Source: Morchella semilibera
Taxonomy: Eukaryota; Ascomycota; Pezizomycetes; Pezizales; Morchellaceae
Direction: 5' to 3'
DNA length: 64,000 nt
Assembly (NCBI GenBank): GCA_009192285.1
Contig: CM018605.1
Span: 1,839,247 to 1,903,246, forward strand
The stretch's first letter is position 1, and each line of letters begins with the position of its first letter. The position numbers and the translations under genes are program-made. Shown here one piece after another: positions 1-10,808 of the stretch. Under the pieces are notes generated by a model. That model had not been told where the DNA came from and did not search any database. It was given only the letters and a program-made list of their open reading frames with translations.

Positions 1-236
1 CTTGAATATAGAGCTTTAGAGTGGATACTGTACCATCTTAAATACTGTATAGTAATTCAAGATCGAAGCCTTGAAAGGCCTCGAGTGGCCTGAAGAACCG
101 TATGTTTGAAAGTGGCAGGTTTGAAAGTGGTAGGTTTGAAGACATGAAAACGGGTGAGCGGTGTTTATCTATGATCAAACCTCACTACATAGCGAATATC
201 GTATCACATGATATCACTCGAATCAGGAGAGCAGAG
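1..236. repeat. first copy of a ~240-bp duplicated promoter-like block
   Basis: This segment resembles 2581-2830 in the same orientation. Shared landmarks are the opening CTTGAATATAGAGC, TACCATCTTA, GATCAAAC(C/T)TCACTAC and a closing ATGAT(A/G)TCACTCGAAT. In the second copy the block separates the divergent accessory gene and transposase, so this copy is probably the same control region of a further element whose left part lies outside the window. Between the landmarks the two copies differ by many substitutions and small indels, so the duplication is not recent. Confidence 0.6.
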
Positions 237-359
237 GCACCAAGCGCACTAATTAGGGCTTTTGAAGCCATCTGAAGGCTCGAGGAGCCTCCTGCCCAGG
301 AGAGCTTGGGAGGTTTTCGCTTAATCATCAGTTGTCTCCGGAGATTGGCAGGGATCACA

Positions 360-868
360 GGAGAGCTTGGGAGGTTTCGCTTAATCATCAGCAGTCTCCG
401 GAGATATCAGGAGGGCTTGGCGAGCCCTCAGGAGAGCCCAGGAGATTGACAGGGATTACAGGAGAGCTTGGGAGGTTTCGCTTAATCATCAGTAGTCTCC
501 GGAGATATCAGGAGGGCTTGGCGAGCCCTCAGGAGAGCCCAGGAGATTGACAGGGATTACAGGAGAGCTTGGGAGGTTTCGCTTAATCATCAGTAGTCTC
601 CGGAGATATCAGGAGGGCTTGGCGAGCCCTCAGGAGAGCCCAGGAGATTGACAGGGATTACAGGAGAGCTTGGGAGGTTTCGCTTAATCATCAGTAGTCT
701 CCGGAGATATCAGGAGGGCTTGGCGAGCCCTCAGGAGAGCCCAGGAGATTGACAGGGATTACAGGAGAGCTTGGGAGGTTTCGCTTAATCATCAGTAGTC
801 TCCGGAGATATCAGGAGGGCTTGGCGAGCCCTCAGGAGAGCCCAGGAGATTGACAGGGATCACAGGAG
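360..868. repeat. tandem array, 101-bp unit, five copies
   Basis: The word GGAGAGCTTG begins at 360, 461, 562, 663 and 764, exactly 101 bp apart, and a degraded version starts at 865. Units are nearly identical and each contains CTTAATCATCAG, a CTCCGGAG palindrome and GGCTTGGCGAGCCC. A shorter ~61-bp relative precedes the array at 299-359. Near identity suggests recent amplification. Position between the duplicated promoter block and the accessory gene fits a subterminal repeat region of a CACTA-like transposon. Confidence 0.9.
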
Positions 869-1162
869 ACAAAAGATAAATCATATAATTATTGCTAAGA
901 CCTAAAGAGGTAACCGGGGTAAAATTAAGAACTGCATGTGCAAAAACAAAAAACTCCAATTCCCAAATGAAGGCTCCTCAAGCCTTCTAAACTGCCTACA
1001 GAGGTTTGGGAGCCTATCACCGTCGTCGCTGGTTTTATCCTCTGCACCTACAGGTGGTTTCAGTCAGAATAATAAGATTCATATAAATGCCATTCAGGAA
1101 GAGCATTCTATAATGCCACCCCGATAAGTTCATGGATAGGGTATATTCAGACCTTCAAGTTC

Positions 1163-2616
1163 CTAATCCAAAAGCTCTATATCATTAATATCGTCCTCAG
1201 TCAGGTAATCCCATCCCTCTGGTGAAGGCGTTTGGGGCCTTTGGGTAGGCCCAGCTACGATTGCCGAAGGCCTATGAAGCACCGCACAAAGCCTTAAGGG
1301 TTTTGCCTCTGTGGCCCTGAGCCAACCTTCCAGCTCTTGATCGTCTCCGATCGGCACATATTCCGGATCTGGGGGATAAGCTGCCTGCCCCCGGGGTGCC
1401 GAATTGGACATCGCCCCGTAGAAGGCTCGAACAGCCCTATTAGGGCCCCTGGAGCGGCCGGTGGGACTCGCTTCAGCGCGAGGGCTGCTAAATCATACAT
1501 AGACATCACTTCGAGAATGCCGGTAAATGGCGTAAGCGACGCAATCCCATACCAGTCGTATGGACGGTACGTATCGCTTGGGATGGCAGTAGCCTTCTCT
1601 GGGTCAATAACATGTACGGTTATTGCGGGCCTGGGAGGTATTCCTAAAATCTCCCAGGACTTGAGTACCATCTTGTAATATCTCTCGTTATCCACCGCAC
1701 TTTCCAAAGCTTCGTCATGTCGTTTGTCTATCCTTTTCCTCTTCTGTGATAGATCTACAATGAGATGGGCTAGGGCTGCTTGGATCTTTATAGAGTCCTC
1801 TGAAGCCTTTTCTAACCACTTGGGCTTCAAATTCGTGAGGGCCTTGTGATCCATGGCATATTCGCACAAATGATTGAATGAAGAATCGCCCGAGCTGGAT
1901 TTATTCACCCACCCTGTCCTTGTCATCTCATCGGCGAGCTCTTTGCGTAGAGCCTTATAGATACCATCTTTATCTAAAGTGCAAGATTCTCCGGCAGTCG
2001 TATGTGGTCTGGCAAATGTACTTGGCGGGGCTGTTTGTATCGTGGTGCCATTTCAGGGGCCTCCTTGGTCTTTTGGACCCGCTTCCTGACTTGTGGGTCT
2101 AACCTGGGGGGTAGGGAACGTCGAGTCTTATGGGTAGGTGTCGTTGGGGGGGGCGCCAGGGGCCACCGATAAGCCCTTGGGAGCCCTGGATCCTGAAGGC
2201 CCGGATCCTGAAGGCTCGGATCCTGGAGGGCGTAGAACGGGGCTTTTCGGAGGCTCCTCAGACGTTTTCGACTTTCCCTTCTGGGTGCTCCGGGGTATCT
2301 CTTCCTCTGACTCGATCTCTATGTAGGATGCAACACTACTGCTAGAGGCTGAACTAAGGCTGGAGCCCGAGCTCTCACTATCAATGTACTGCCCGGGGAT
2401 TAATGGTCCGACCTCCTGTTTTTTGGATGCGTTTTTATCACTATGGGAGGATATGCGGCTTCGTTTTTGGCCTTGTTTAGGGCTTGCCGGGGTGTTGTCG
2501 GGGGTGTTTGGTGAGGGGTGCGGTTTGGATGCCGACTTATAGAAAGAGGAAAAAAAAGCCTCCTGTATATATGTCAATTGCTTGAATATAGAGCAATAGA
2601 GAGGATAAGATACCAT
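1163..2616 (-). pseudogene. broken transposon accessory gene, divergent from the transposase
   Basis: Three or four open segments in different frames on the minus strand read as one protein. The N-terminal part (2128-2616) is Ser/Pro-rich and acidic. A middle part (about 1975-2140) is basic, rich in Lys and Arg. A C-terminal part (1294-1968) is helical and charged, and the final segment (1163-1411) ends in an acidic tail. Frame changes fall near a run of eight G (about 2146-2153) and near CTTTAGATAAAG (rc) around 1970, and again near 1410-1440. Either single-base indels or undetected introns explain this; the homopolymer favours indels. I do not recognise the family. It starts inside the duplicated block 2581-2830 and runs away from the Plavaka transposase, so it is probably that element's second gene. 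Confidence 0.5.
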
Positions 2617-2830
2617 CTTATATCGTGTATTATAAACTCTTGAAGGCTTCCAGAGACTTGGAGATAGTGTAGTAAGCTTGAGCCAGTGTATCGATCCTAG
2701 GGATGGATAGGGATAGAAGTAGGAGAATAGGAGAACGCGGGGTATCTTCGATCAAACTTCACTACGTCATATATTGGAGTAACAATTGAACATCATATTG
2801 AATCATATGATGTCACTCGAATATTGTGAT
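2581..2830. promoter_or_regulatory. second copy of duplicated block; shared divergent control region
   Basis: Homologous to 1-236 in direct orientation. It lies between the 5' end of the minus-strand accessory gene and the plus-strand transposase (start 2998), so it probably holds both promoters. Conservation of separated short blocks, such as CTTGAATATAGAGC and TCACTCGAAT, is what one expects of protein-binding subterminal repeats of CACTA-like transposons. No experimental support. Confidence 0.45.
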
Positions 2831-2997
2831 CAGAACGTTAGTGCGATAAGATATGATCTATCGGTGCACGGGCCCATTTAGAGTGCCAACCTCCCCGAAG
2901 CCTCCCAAGCCTAGGAAGCTTAGGAAGCCCCCAGGGGCTCCAGAGTCTCCAAAGCCTCCAGAGCCTCCGAAGCCTCCACCAATATTGACTATCAGCA

Positions 2998-5878
2998 ATG
3001 AGATCACGATGTCCATTTTGCATACGGAGCTACGCCAATGCTGGTAGTTTCGATCGACATCTCTCAAAAGTCCACCCATCGCGGACCCGCGGGTGGTACG
3101 ACAGGCAGCTTTCAGGGACTCCCGTTGAGGGCTCGCGGAGCCTTCCCGAAGGCTCAGGAGGTCCCCACGAGGGTGGATATTTGAACATACCAGACGAAAG
3201 CGAATCCGATACTGAATCGAATGATGATCATACTTTGGGATCCACGCGGTTCAATCTAGCAACTACCATATACGAGGGTGCAGGGGAGCCTCTTTTCACC
3301 GCAACGGGATATGATGAAGGCTCGGAAAGCCTTTTGATCAACCCATGGCAGCCTTTCGAATCAGCAGAGGAATTTCGGTTATCGCGCTGGTTCCTACAAT
3401 CGAATGTATCTCAGGGTCAAATAGACGATTTCTTCCGCACCGTACGCCCTCTACAAGGCTCCTACAGCACTGGTAGAGGCTTCGCACGCCTCCTCGACGA
3501 GATGTCGTCTATGGGGGGGTTAGGAAAAGAGAGTTGGATACACTCAGAGGTCGAAATGGGCGGGCAGAAAATTCCTTACTACTACAGGGACCCTATGAAT
3601 ATAGTGCGTTTTCTTCTGGGACAACGTGCATTTAGGGAGTCCTTGGTGTATTCACCTATTATGGAATACAATGAAATGGGGGAGCGGATGTATGGGGAGA
3701 TGCACACGGCAGACTGGTGGTGGGAGATGCAGGTTCGCAACACTTACTTAGAAGGCTCAGGGAGCCTCCGCTAACCCCTCACAAATGTTATAGAATACCC
3801 TTCCAGAAGGATCAACGGTGGTGCCAGTAATATGTGCATCAGACGGAACACACCTCACTAATTTCAGTGGTGACAAGAAGGCTTGGCCAGTATACCTAAC
3901 GATTGGCAATATCACCTCGGACACACGAAATAAACCCTCTAATTACGCGATCATACTCCTAGCTCTACTGCCAGTGCCACCAAAGGTTGGAGTGCGTACG
4001 AACGAACGCCGTTGGGAGAGCCAGATGGTCCTTCACCAGGTCCTCTCTGAGGTTCTCGAAGGCCTTCAGGGCCCTGCGGAAAGGGGTGAGCTTATAACAT
4101 GCGCTGATGGCTATGTGCGCCTATGTTATCCGATACTATGTGCATGGATTGCGGATCAACCAGAACACGCCTCGCTGCTAAACCTCAACAATCAGGCCTG
4201 CCCTAGGTGCGAAGTTGATTTCAAGGGCCTAGGGAGCCTTCAAGAAAACCCGCCACGCATTCAGGAGCGATATATCGAAATGGTAGAGCGTTATAAGGAG
4301 GATACGTCAGATACAGCACCCGTTGAATACCTAGTGTCGAAATCCTTCAAAACTCTGTACAATGCTTTGTGGGCCTTGCCGAAGGCTCAGGTGTATGATC
4401 TTCACAAGCCAGATATGTTGCATAATATTTATCTCGGCCTATTGAAACATATGATGGAATGGATTCAATCGTTTTTGAAAAAACACAATCGGCTAGAGAA
4501 TTTTGATCGGGCTTGGGCGTCCATTAAGCCTTACCCAGGGCTTGCTGTACCAAATAAGGCTTATCGGGCAACTACTCAATGGCAAGGTAAAGAAATGCGT
4601 CATCTCGGCCGGATAGTTCTAGGAGCCTTTGCAGTGGCTCTTTGGAACCCCCCAAAAGCTTCGCAGAGCGACTTCGGGAGATCCTTGAGGTGTGTTCGGT
4701 CACTAATCGATTTCCACTTGATGGCACAGTACACTACGCATACAAAAGAAACACTAGACTATCTTCAAGGGTATCTCGAAGATTTCCACAAGTATAAGGA
4801 TGTGTTTCTGGAATTTAGAGCCGATAAACGAACAAGGAAAGAGGCAAAGGATCGAACAAAGGCGCTGCAAGGCTCGGGAAGCATTGACAGAGGCCTGGCG
4901 GAGCTTGAGGAAATTCGCGAGGCTTCTCATTTCAACTTCATTAAAATGCATCTTCTTTCACACTTCCGGGGGCATGTAGAGCGATTTGGTAATATTCCAA
5001 TGTTTTCAACCGATGTGAGCGAGTTAGCTCATAGGCAACAAATTAAGATGGCTTATGCAGCCTCCAATAAGGTCGACGCAACAGTTCAGATTCTCGGTTA
5101 CCACTCAAGGCGTATGGCTATAGAGATACGGGTCTTAAATCTAAAAGATATCGTTGTCAGTCTTCCAGAACATTACGAGGGCCTCCCAAGCCATCGAGAG
5201 AGCCTCCGGGGCATGTTGGAAGTATTCAAAAACGAGGACCCACAAAGGACAAACGAAAGATTCCTAGACGATGATAAACACCCGGAACCTAGGATGTCGA
5301 CCCCCGACGGTGGACCCCACATATTATCTGATATCGCCGATATGATTAAAATCAATAGAAGAACACTAGCAAGAGCGGTGTCGGAATATGGTCAGGGCCT
5401 GAGCCGGGGAGAACAAGGCTTATTGAGCCTTCTGGAGTGCCCAGTGGGGTGCTTTAAGTGCCTACAGGTGCCAGTATCAATTTTTCAGAAGCCTGACAGT
5501 TACGAGATACACAATATACGGTGTACGGGAGAGGCATTATTTAGGAAAAGGTCGACTCGAAATGATTGGGCATGGATTAAGGTGGCCACAACGGAGCCGT
5601 GGGGAGCCTTTCAGGGACGCCTACCAGGGCTTGTACGAGCAATATTCAAGATACGTGACAGTATATCGACGAAAACATATCAGCTTTGTCTTGTAGAGCT
5701 ACTGGAAGCCAAGGATAGGGGTCTTCCAGACGGCTCACACGGTCTTCTTAGAGTTGCGAGGCGCTCTCGGCAAAGGTTTTGGGTAGTTAATATCAGTAGT
5801 GTTTTGGGAATGGCTCATTTGTTCGAGCTGGGACAGGGTCAATGGCTTGTGAACACGAGGATAGATTTGAGAACGTAG
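2998..5878 (+). CDS. Plavaka-type (CACTA/EnSpm-like) transposase, apparently intact
   Basis: DNA transposase predicted to cut and paste its own element in the nucleus. Exons 2998-3732 and 3794-5878 join in phase 0 across a 61-nt intron ending GTTATAG with a GCTAAC branch site. The 939-residue product starts with a C2H2 finger (CPFC then HLSKVH, residues about 5-27). Family hallmarks follow: DWWWEMQ before the junction, ICASDGTHLTNFSGDKKAWP just after it, PDMLHNIYLGLLKHMM, HFRGHVERFGNIPMFSTD, and the terminal WLVNTRIDL. No stop or frameshift is seen. Oddity: many GS-L-rich short peptides (EGSGSL, EGSESL, KGLGSL) are encoded by the palindromic repeat that fills this region. Start chosen at the ATG just before the finger. 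Family assignment is from remembered motifs; intactness is seen directly. Confidence 0.85.
3733..3793 (+). other. intron inside the transposase gene
   Basis: Begins CAG|GTTCGC, has GCTAAC about 20 nt before the end, and finishes TTATAG. Removing it restores a continuous WWWEMQ-N-TLPEGS junction typical of Plavaka proteins. It contains a full copy of the GAAGGCTC..GAGCCTCC palindrome at 3751-3769. Confidence 0.8.
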
Positions 5879-6160
5879 AATGAATTCGATATATAGTGAC
5901 AATGTCTCTGGTGGCCTGGGGAAAGGTACAAGAGGCCTTCATAAAGGCTCGAGTGACTTCAGCTGGCATAGAATGTATTTAGAATAAAATTAACATGATA
6001 GTAAACGAAACAATATGATCTAGATCGGGGACTCATGAGGGCTCCAGAACCCCTTATAAAGGCGCAGAGGGCCAGAAGCTCCCGGGCGGCGGGGTAGCCA
6101 TAAAGAGCTGTATATGTTTTTTGCGTGAAAATAGGTTGTTGGTGGCCTCCGAAACTTACT

Positions 6161-6420
6161 AATCAAAGCTCGGAAGCCCTCTGGAAGGCTCAGGAAGCCC
6201 TCTGGAAGGCTCGGGAGGCGAGAAACAATTAGCGAGGTGTCAGGAGAGGAGGGTAACAGAAGGCTCAGGGAGCCCTCTAGAAGGCTCAGGAGGCTACATA
6301 CAATTAGCGAGGTGTCAGGAGAGGTAAGGAGGGTAACAGAAGGCTCAGGAGACTCTCTAGAAGGCTCGGGAGGCCATCGGGAGGCTCGGGAGGCAACAAA
6401 TGGTTAGCGAGGTTATTAGG
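6161..6420. repeat. degenerate tandem repeat downstream of the transposase
   Basis: Three units carry (C/T)(A/G)(A/G)TTAGCGAGGT followed by an AGGAGAG run; the anchor word starts at 6226, 6301 and 6401, so units are 75 and 100 bp. Each also carries AAGGCTC(A/G)GGAGGC palindrome halves. This mirrors the array at 360-868 on the other side of the transposase, as expected for subterminal repeats of a CACTA-like element. Confidence 0.65.
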
Positions 6421-6498
6421 AGAGACGGGAGGGTAATTGCCTTGGCAACGGCCTCCGGAGACCCAGTCAAGCCTCTGGAGAGAGTTTGAATCTTGCTG

Positions 6499-6597
6499 AT
6501 GAAGGCCCTCCAAGGCCAAAATTACAGACTCTGCCCCTATTGCTCCGCCGGTAACCGGCCTCACGACCTCATCACATGCCCCGCATATTTCTCCTGA
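6499..6597 (+). pseudogene. short CCHC-bearing open segment just upstream of the LINE ORF
   Basis: A 32-codon reading frame holds C-x2-C-x6-H-x4-C (CPYC..HDLITC) followed by a stop. It resembles the C-terminal finger of the LINE protein nearby (CPRC..HHAILTC). In-frame stops precede it, so it may be the last remnant of a LINE ORF1 or of an older LINE copy. Confidence 0.4.
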
Positions 6598-6648
6598 GAA
6601 CCCCCTCGAGGGTGCCATGGAGGGGGTTACAACCGAGACCCTATAATT

Positions 6649-9600
6649 ATGTTTTCGTCATCCCCACCAAGAAGTTTTTCCCCCTCACACTCATTCACCT
6701 CGTCTATATCAGCGGGGCCCCCGTCTTCTCTTACGATAATCCACCATAACTGTGCCAACAGTCATAAAGTTTTTCTTTCACTTTTCTCGTCACTCTCTTC
6801 TATGGCTCCTCCTCACTTGATCTTAGTTCAAGAGCCATATTTATTCAATAATTGCCCCTTGACTGCTCCTAAGTATCAACTTATTCTTCCTCATCGAAAT
6901 ACCACGGACAAGATTCGCGTGGCTATTTATATGCTGTCTGACTGGAGTACTGAAATCTCCTTTCAGACTCACTCTCTCTTCCGAGGCGATGTTATGGCCT
7001 TAACGCTTTATTGGAATAACACACAAGCATCCACTCCTTCGTCTTTTACGGTGATTAATGCCTATAATAGTCATTTGTCTTCCTCTTCTCGTTCTCTCCC
7101 ACCGGACCTGCTCTTCCCCAACTCCAACGAACCAGTTGTTGTCTGCGGGGATTTGAATATTCATTCACGCTTTTCCGACCCACGAAGAGTCCTTTCCTCA
7201 AGAGAGGAAGCTCTCTCAAATCAATATTTTAATGTAGCCCACCAAAAAGGATTCTCACTTCTCAACACCCCAGGAATTGCTACACGCATTTCCCCCAACC
7301 CTCTTCAAAGACATAGTGTAATTGACCTCGCCTTTGCGAATGCGTCTGCCCAAGCCCTATCACCCCTATGGACCAACAGACTTCCCCATACAGGGTCAGA
7401 CCACACTCCCATCCGTCTAAGATTTCATTGGAACTCCTCACCACCCCCCCTCTCCTCCTCCCTTCGTAATTGGAAAGATGCCCCGTGGCCTTTAATCCAA
7501 GACACCCTGAAGGATCTCCAACTTCCTCCTCTCACTGATCATATCGACACCTGGTTTGAGTCCGCCCTAGGCGCAATTACCGGCCCCATCGTCGACCTCA
7601 CACCAAGGAAAAGACCCAGTCAATGGTCAAAACCCTGGTGGTCTCCCTACCTCAGCCAGCTCAGACGAATATACCACTCAGTCGCCAGGGATTATAAGCG
7701 TGGATTCGCTCCACCCTTCGCCCTGAAAGCGGCTAAAAATCAATACTTTAACGCCATCCAGAAAGAAAAAGATTCCTACTGGAACAACTACGTCGCCCAG
7801 GCCAACTCGTCACAGGTTTGGCGGCTCACCCGGGCAGCCAAAAGAGATAAAACTCAAAAGCTCCCAGTTTTCCCAAACGCCACCACCCCTTCGGAGGTGA
7901 ACGACGCTCTCCTATCACACTTTTTCCCACCTTCTTCTGCTGCTCCTCCTCAATCTTTTGTGTCTCAGTTCAGGGACGTAGAAGATATTACCCCGCTAGA
8001 AGTTTCAACCGCCCTTGCAGCGGCCTCCAATAACTCAGCCCCGGGCCCCGATACCTTTCCTCCAATGGTTTGGAAAAAAGTCCATGCCGCAAACCCTCTT
8101 CTTCTTCCTCTCCTTCTTAGCCCGCTTTTAAAAACCGGCTACCACCCGCGTAAGCTTAAGACAGCATACGGAGTGGTCCTGCCGAAGCCAAATAAGCCAG
8201 ACTACGAATCCCCCTCCGCATACAGAATTATCGTCCTCCTGGAAACTATTTCCAAGATACTCGAAAGGATTGTGTGCTACCGGCTGGCTACCTTTGCAAG
8301 GGAAGTCAGGCTCATTCACCCGCATCAATGTGGCTCTATTAAGGGCCTTTCTACCGCAGATGCTTTCACCACTCTACAACACGAGATTCGGCTCCTACAA
8401 AGGGCCAAACTCAGAGTCTCTACTCTCTTTCTGGACGTCAAGGGAGGTTTTGATCATGTTAACCCTCTTGTCCTCGCAGATATTCTAAGCAAACATAATA
8501 CGCCTCCCTACATAACCAGCTGGGTTCTTTCCTTTCTCTCCGAGAGGAAATGTACCCTACTCTTCCCCGGCTCCCCTAGAACTCCCCTAGCGGTCGATGT
8601 GGGCGTCCCCCAGGGATCCCCCATCAGCCCTCTGCTATTCTGCATATATGTTTCTCCTCTACATATCGATCCCTCTCCTGGCATTACTCTATCCTATGTG
8701 GATGATTTTGCCTTTACTTGTCCCGGCGTCTTGGCATTTGTCCCGACAGTTCGGTAGGCGATGAACGGTTGTGGTTGTTAGGGAAATGTTAAGCGAGAGC
8801 GGGGAGTGCGAAATGGAGGCTGTCGTCATTAGATTTTGGGAGGTTCGATGGCGTGATGGATTGGTAATGCAGAATAGCGGAGATGGTGGGGAGGATTACG
8901 GGGTGTGGTAGTAACAGGTTTCTATGAGGTTCTGTGAGCGGAGGTGTGAGTCATATTGGACTAGTGGAGGAGGTGTGTTAAATAGTCGAGATAGATGTTT
9001 TTCTTAGTTCTTTCTTTCTTTTCTCTCTGTCTCGTCTTCCTGTTATCTCGGTACATAGGAATCTACTCCTATTTCTAAAGCCATAGCCTCTCGTACCAAA
9101 GACTCGATCCTCTGACAAGAGGAAACTCATAGTATCCCTCATCGTTCTCGTTGAGGTCCCTTCGGTCCTCACTCTCCCTGCTCTGTGCTCTTGTGCCCTT
9201 GCTCTTGCCTTTGTCTTCGCCGGTGCCTGTGCTTGTGCCTGCCTGGCATTGTCCCTGTCTTCATCGGTCCCCTCGTCAAGTACACTGTGCTCCTCGAGTC
9301 CCTCTGCGCCATCATTGTCATCTTCTTCTTTGCGTCGGGTTACTCCGTCACATTACTGTTGCTTCCCCCTCCTACGTTCAGAACTCCCAGCTCCTGCAAG
9401 ATTGCTTCAACAAAGCGACAACTACAGGACAGTCTATGAATATTTACTTTTCGCTCCCTAAAACCGATTTAATTCACTGGCGTACTCCAAAAGATAAAGT
9501 AGCAGTTGATAATACCCCGGTTATTCTCCAAGGCCACCCTATCCAGCCCTCTCATGAGCTTAGATGGCTTGGATTCCAATGCACCCCCACCCTCGACCCT

Positions 9601-10656
9601 CATCCACATTTTCAGAAAAGGGTAAAGGCGGCCATGGCCTCCTTTGCCTTGATTCGTCAATTTTCCTCCGCAGGGAAGGGCCTTACCGCTCTTAACTGCC
9701 GAAGGCTAGCTATTATGGCCATTCTCCCTATTCTGACATATGGGGCTACCTGCTTCGCCCCAGCGCAGAAAACAATCAAAATTCTCTCCACCGCCTGGCA
9801 CTCCGTCCTCAGATGGGTCACCAATTGCTTTCGGTCCACTCCTATTTCGATTATCCAAGCCGAGGCCTCGTGCGCCCCCATTGATCTCTACCTCACTTCC
9901 CTAAAACTACGGTACGCGGCCAGAATTCTGAATGCCGATCCCAAATATAACCCTGTTTCCGCTCGTCTTCCTGTTTCATTCCCTGCTATAAGCGCATTTA
10001 GGAATAATTCGAACCGTCTTCTCTTAAAAGGCATACCCAATCCCCCAAAGCTCTGGAATTCAGATAGGAAGGGCGTAGCCCGCCTCCCTATAGATGAACT
10101 CTGCCACCTGCTGCTTGTGAACTCCCCGGATTTTGCCCAAAACCAGAATCCAAACCCCACCCTCGGCTTGTCTATTAAGAAACATATCACATCATCATGG
10201 AAGTCTCTTCCCACCCCGGCTTATTACCAATGGCCAATATCCAACAAACCACACCCACACCTAGCCCTTGGCAAGTTTATATCGGGCAGAATATGCCAGA
10301 TGCGCGCCCATAAGAGCTACCTCGCTGCCCATCCATCATGGATGAACCCCGACCTTCCCTCCCTCTGTCCTCGATGCGAGGAGGAGGATGAAGATTTTCA
10401 TCACGCCATTCTTACATGCCCAGCACGTTCCGATGCCCGGGCAACCTATATTGCTTTCGCCTCCTCGCTAGAGGATCTGTTCGTAAATCAACAAACAACG
10501 GGCGCCCTGGGACAGTATATCAGGGCCACTCGTACAGCTTTTCCAGTTAAAGATCAGATTGCTAAATCACCACTTTATTCTCTTTCATCGTCTTCGTCAC
10601 TTTCTACTTTGTCTTCTGTTTCTTCCTTTTGTTTGGAGTTAGATAGGGAAGAGTAA
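6649..10656 (+). pseudogene. LINE endonuclease/reverse transcriptase, split by an LTR insertion
   Basis: Exonic halves are 6649-8718 (690 codons) and 9358-10656 (433 codons including stop); both are in the same frame once 8719-9357 is removed. Residues 1-260 look like an APE-type endonuclease: QEPYLFN, VVCGDLNIHSRF, and GSDHTPIRL. Residues about 430-700 are reverse transcriptase, with the active-site YVDD (SYVDDFAFT) only a few codons before the break. The distal half supplies thumb-like sequence and a C-terminal zinc knuckle (CPRC-x7-HH-x4-C). No RNase H motif was recognised. The frame at 9151 starts inside the LTR, so its first 69 codons are not LINE sequence. A truncated protein ending soon after YVDD could be made, but would lack thumb and finger. 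Confidence 0.85.
8719..9352. mobile_element. solo LTR inserted in the LINE, 634 bp
   Basis: The insert begins TGTCCCGG and ends CGTCACA, the TG..CA termini of LTRs, and is flanked by perfect 5-bp direct repeats TTACT (8714-8718 and 9353-9357). The LINE frame resumes exactly after one TTACT is discounted. No internal gag or pol lies within, so this is a solo LTR left by LTR-LTR recombination. Its family is undetermined; 5-bp duplication fits Ty3/gypsy or Ty1/copia. Confidence 0.88.
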
Positions 10657-10808
10657 GGTTTTCTTTTTATGCAATGAGTTATGATTTAAGGCGGTTTAGT
10701 TTGGCTGAGGATAGGTTTTATTTATGCCATAGGGTTTCCCTGCATGCAACATTCTTGTACCTAGAAATCAATGAAATTATGAAATAAAAAAAAAAAAAAA
10801 AAAAAAAA

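Larger units (their letters stand above)
266..6420. repeat. dispersed short palindrome family, GGCTC-N-GAGCC core
   Basis: A 17-20 bp hairpin-forming motif, roughly (G/C)AAGGCTC-N(2-4)-GAGCCTTC, recurs through the first 6.4 kb. Clear examples start at 274, 969, 3128, 3316, 3751, 4223, 4869 and 5414, with many diverged half-copies and tandem stretches at 6160-6400. Copies sit in spacer, intron and coding sequence alike. They become sparse beyond 6.6 kb. Function unknown. Confidence 0.75.
6649..10808 (+). mobile_element. non-LTR retrotransposon (LINE), disrupted, with poly(A) tail
   Basis: The element carries an endonuclease plus reverse-transcriptase ORF and ends in 23 A residues (10786-10808), the signature of target-primed reverse transcription. 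The 5' boundary is not resolved and no intact ORF1 is visible. It is interrupted at 8718 by a solo LTR. Removing the insertion and one target copy gives a continuous frame of 1,122 codons. Likely inactive because of the insertion. A target-site duplication around the whole LINE could not be identified. Confidence 0.85.

Noticed and set aside
360-868. CRISPR-like array
   Set aside because: Units are contiguous 101-bp repeats with no unique spacers, and the genome is eukaryotic.
2764-5900. CACTA..TAGTG terminal inverted repeats of the Plavaka element
   Set aside because: CACTAC at about 2763 and TAGTG at about 5894 exist, but the following bases do not match well as an inverted repeat, and similarity to 1-236 continues across the putative left end.
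9151-9357. A separate gene start at 9151
   Set aside because: The first 69 codons lie in the solo LTR; the frame beyond is the second half of the LINE protein.
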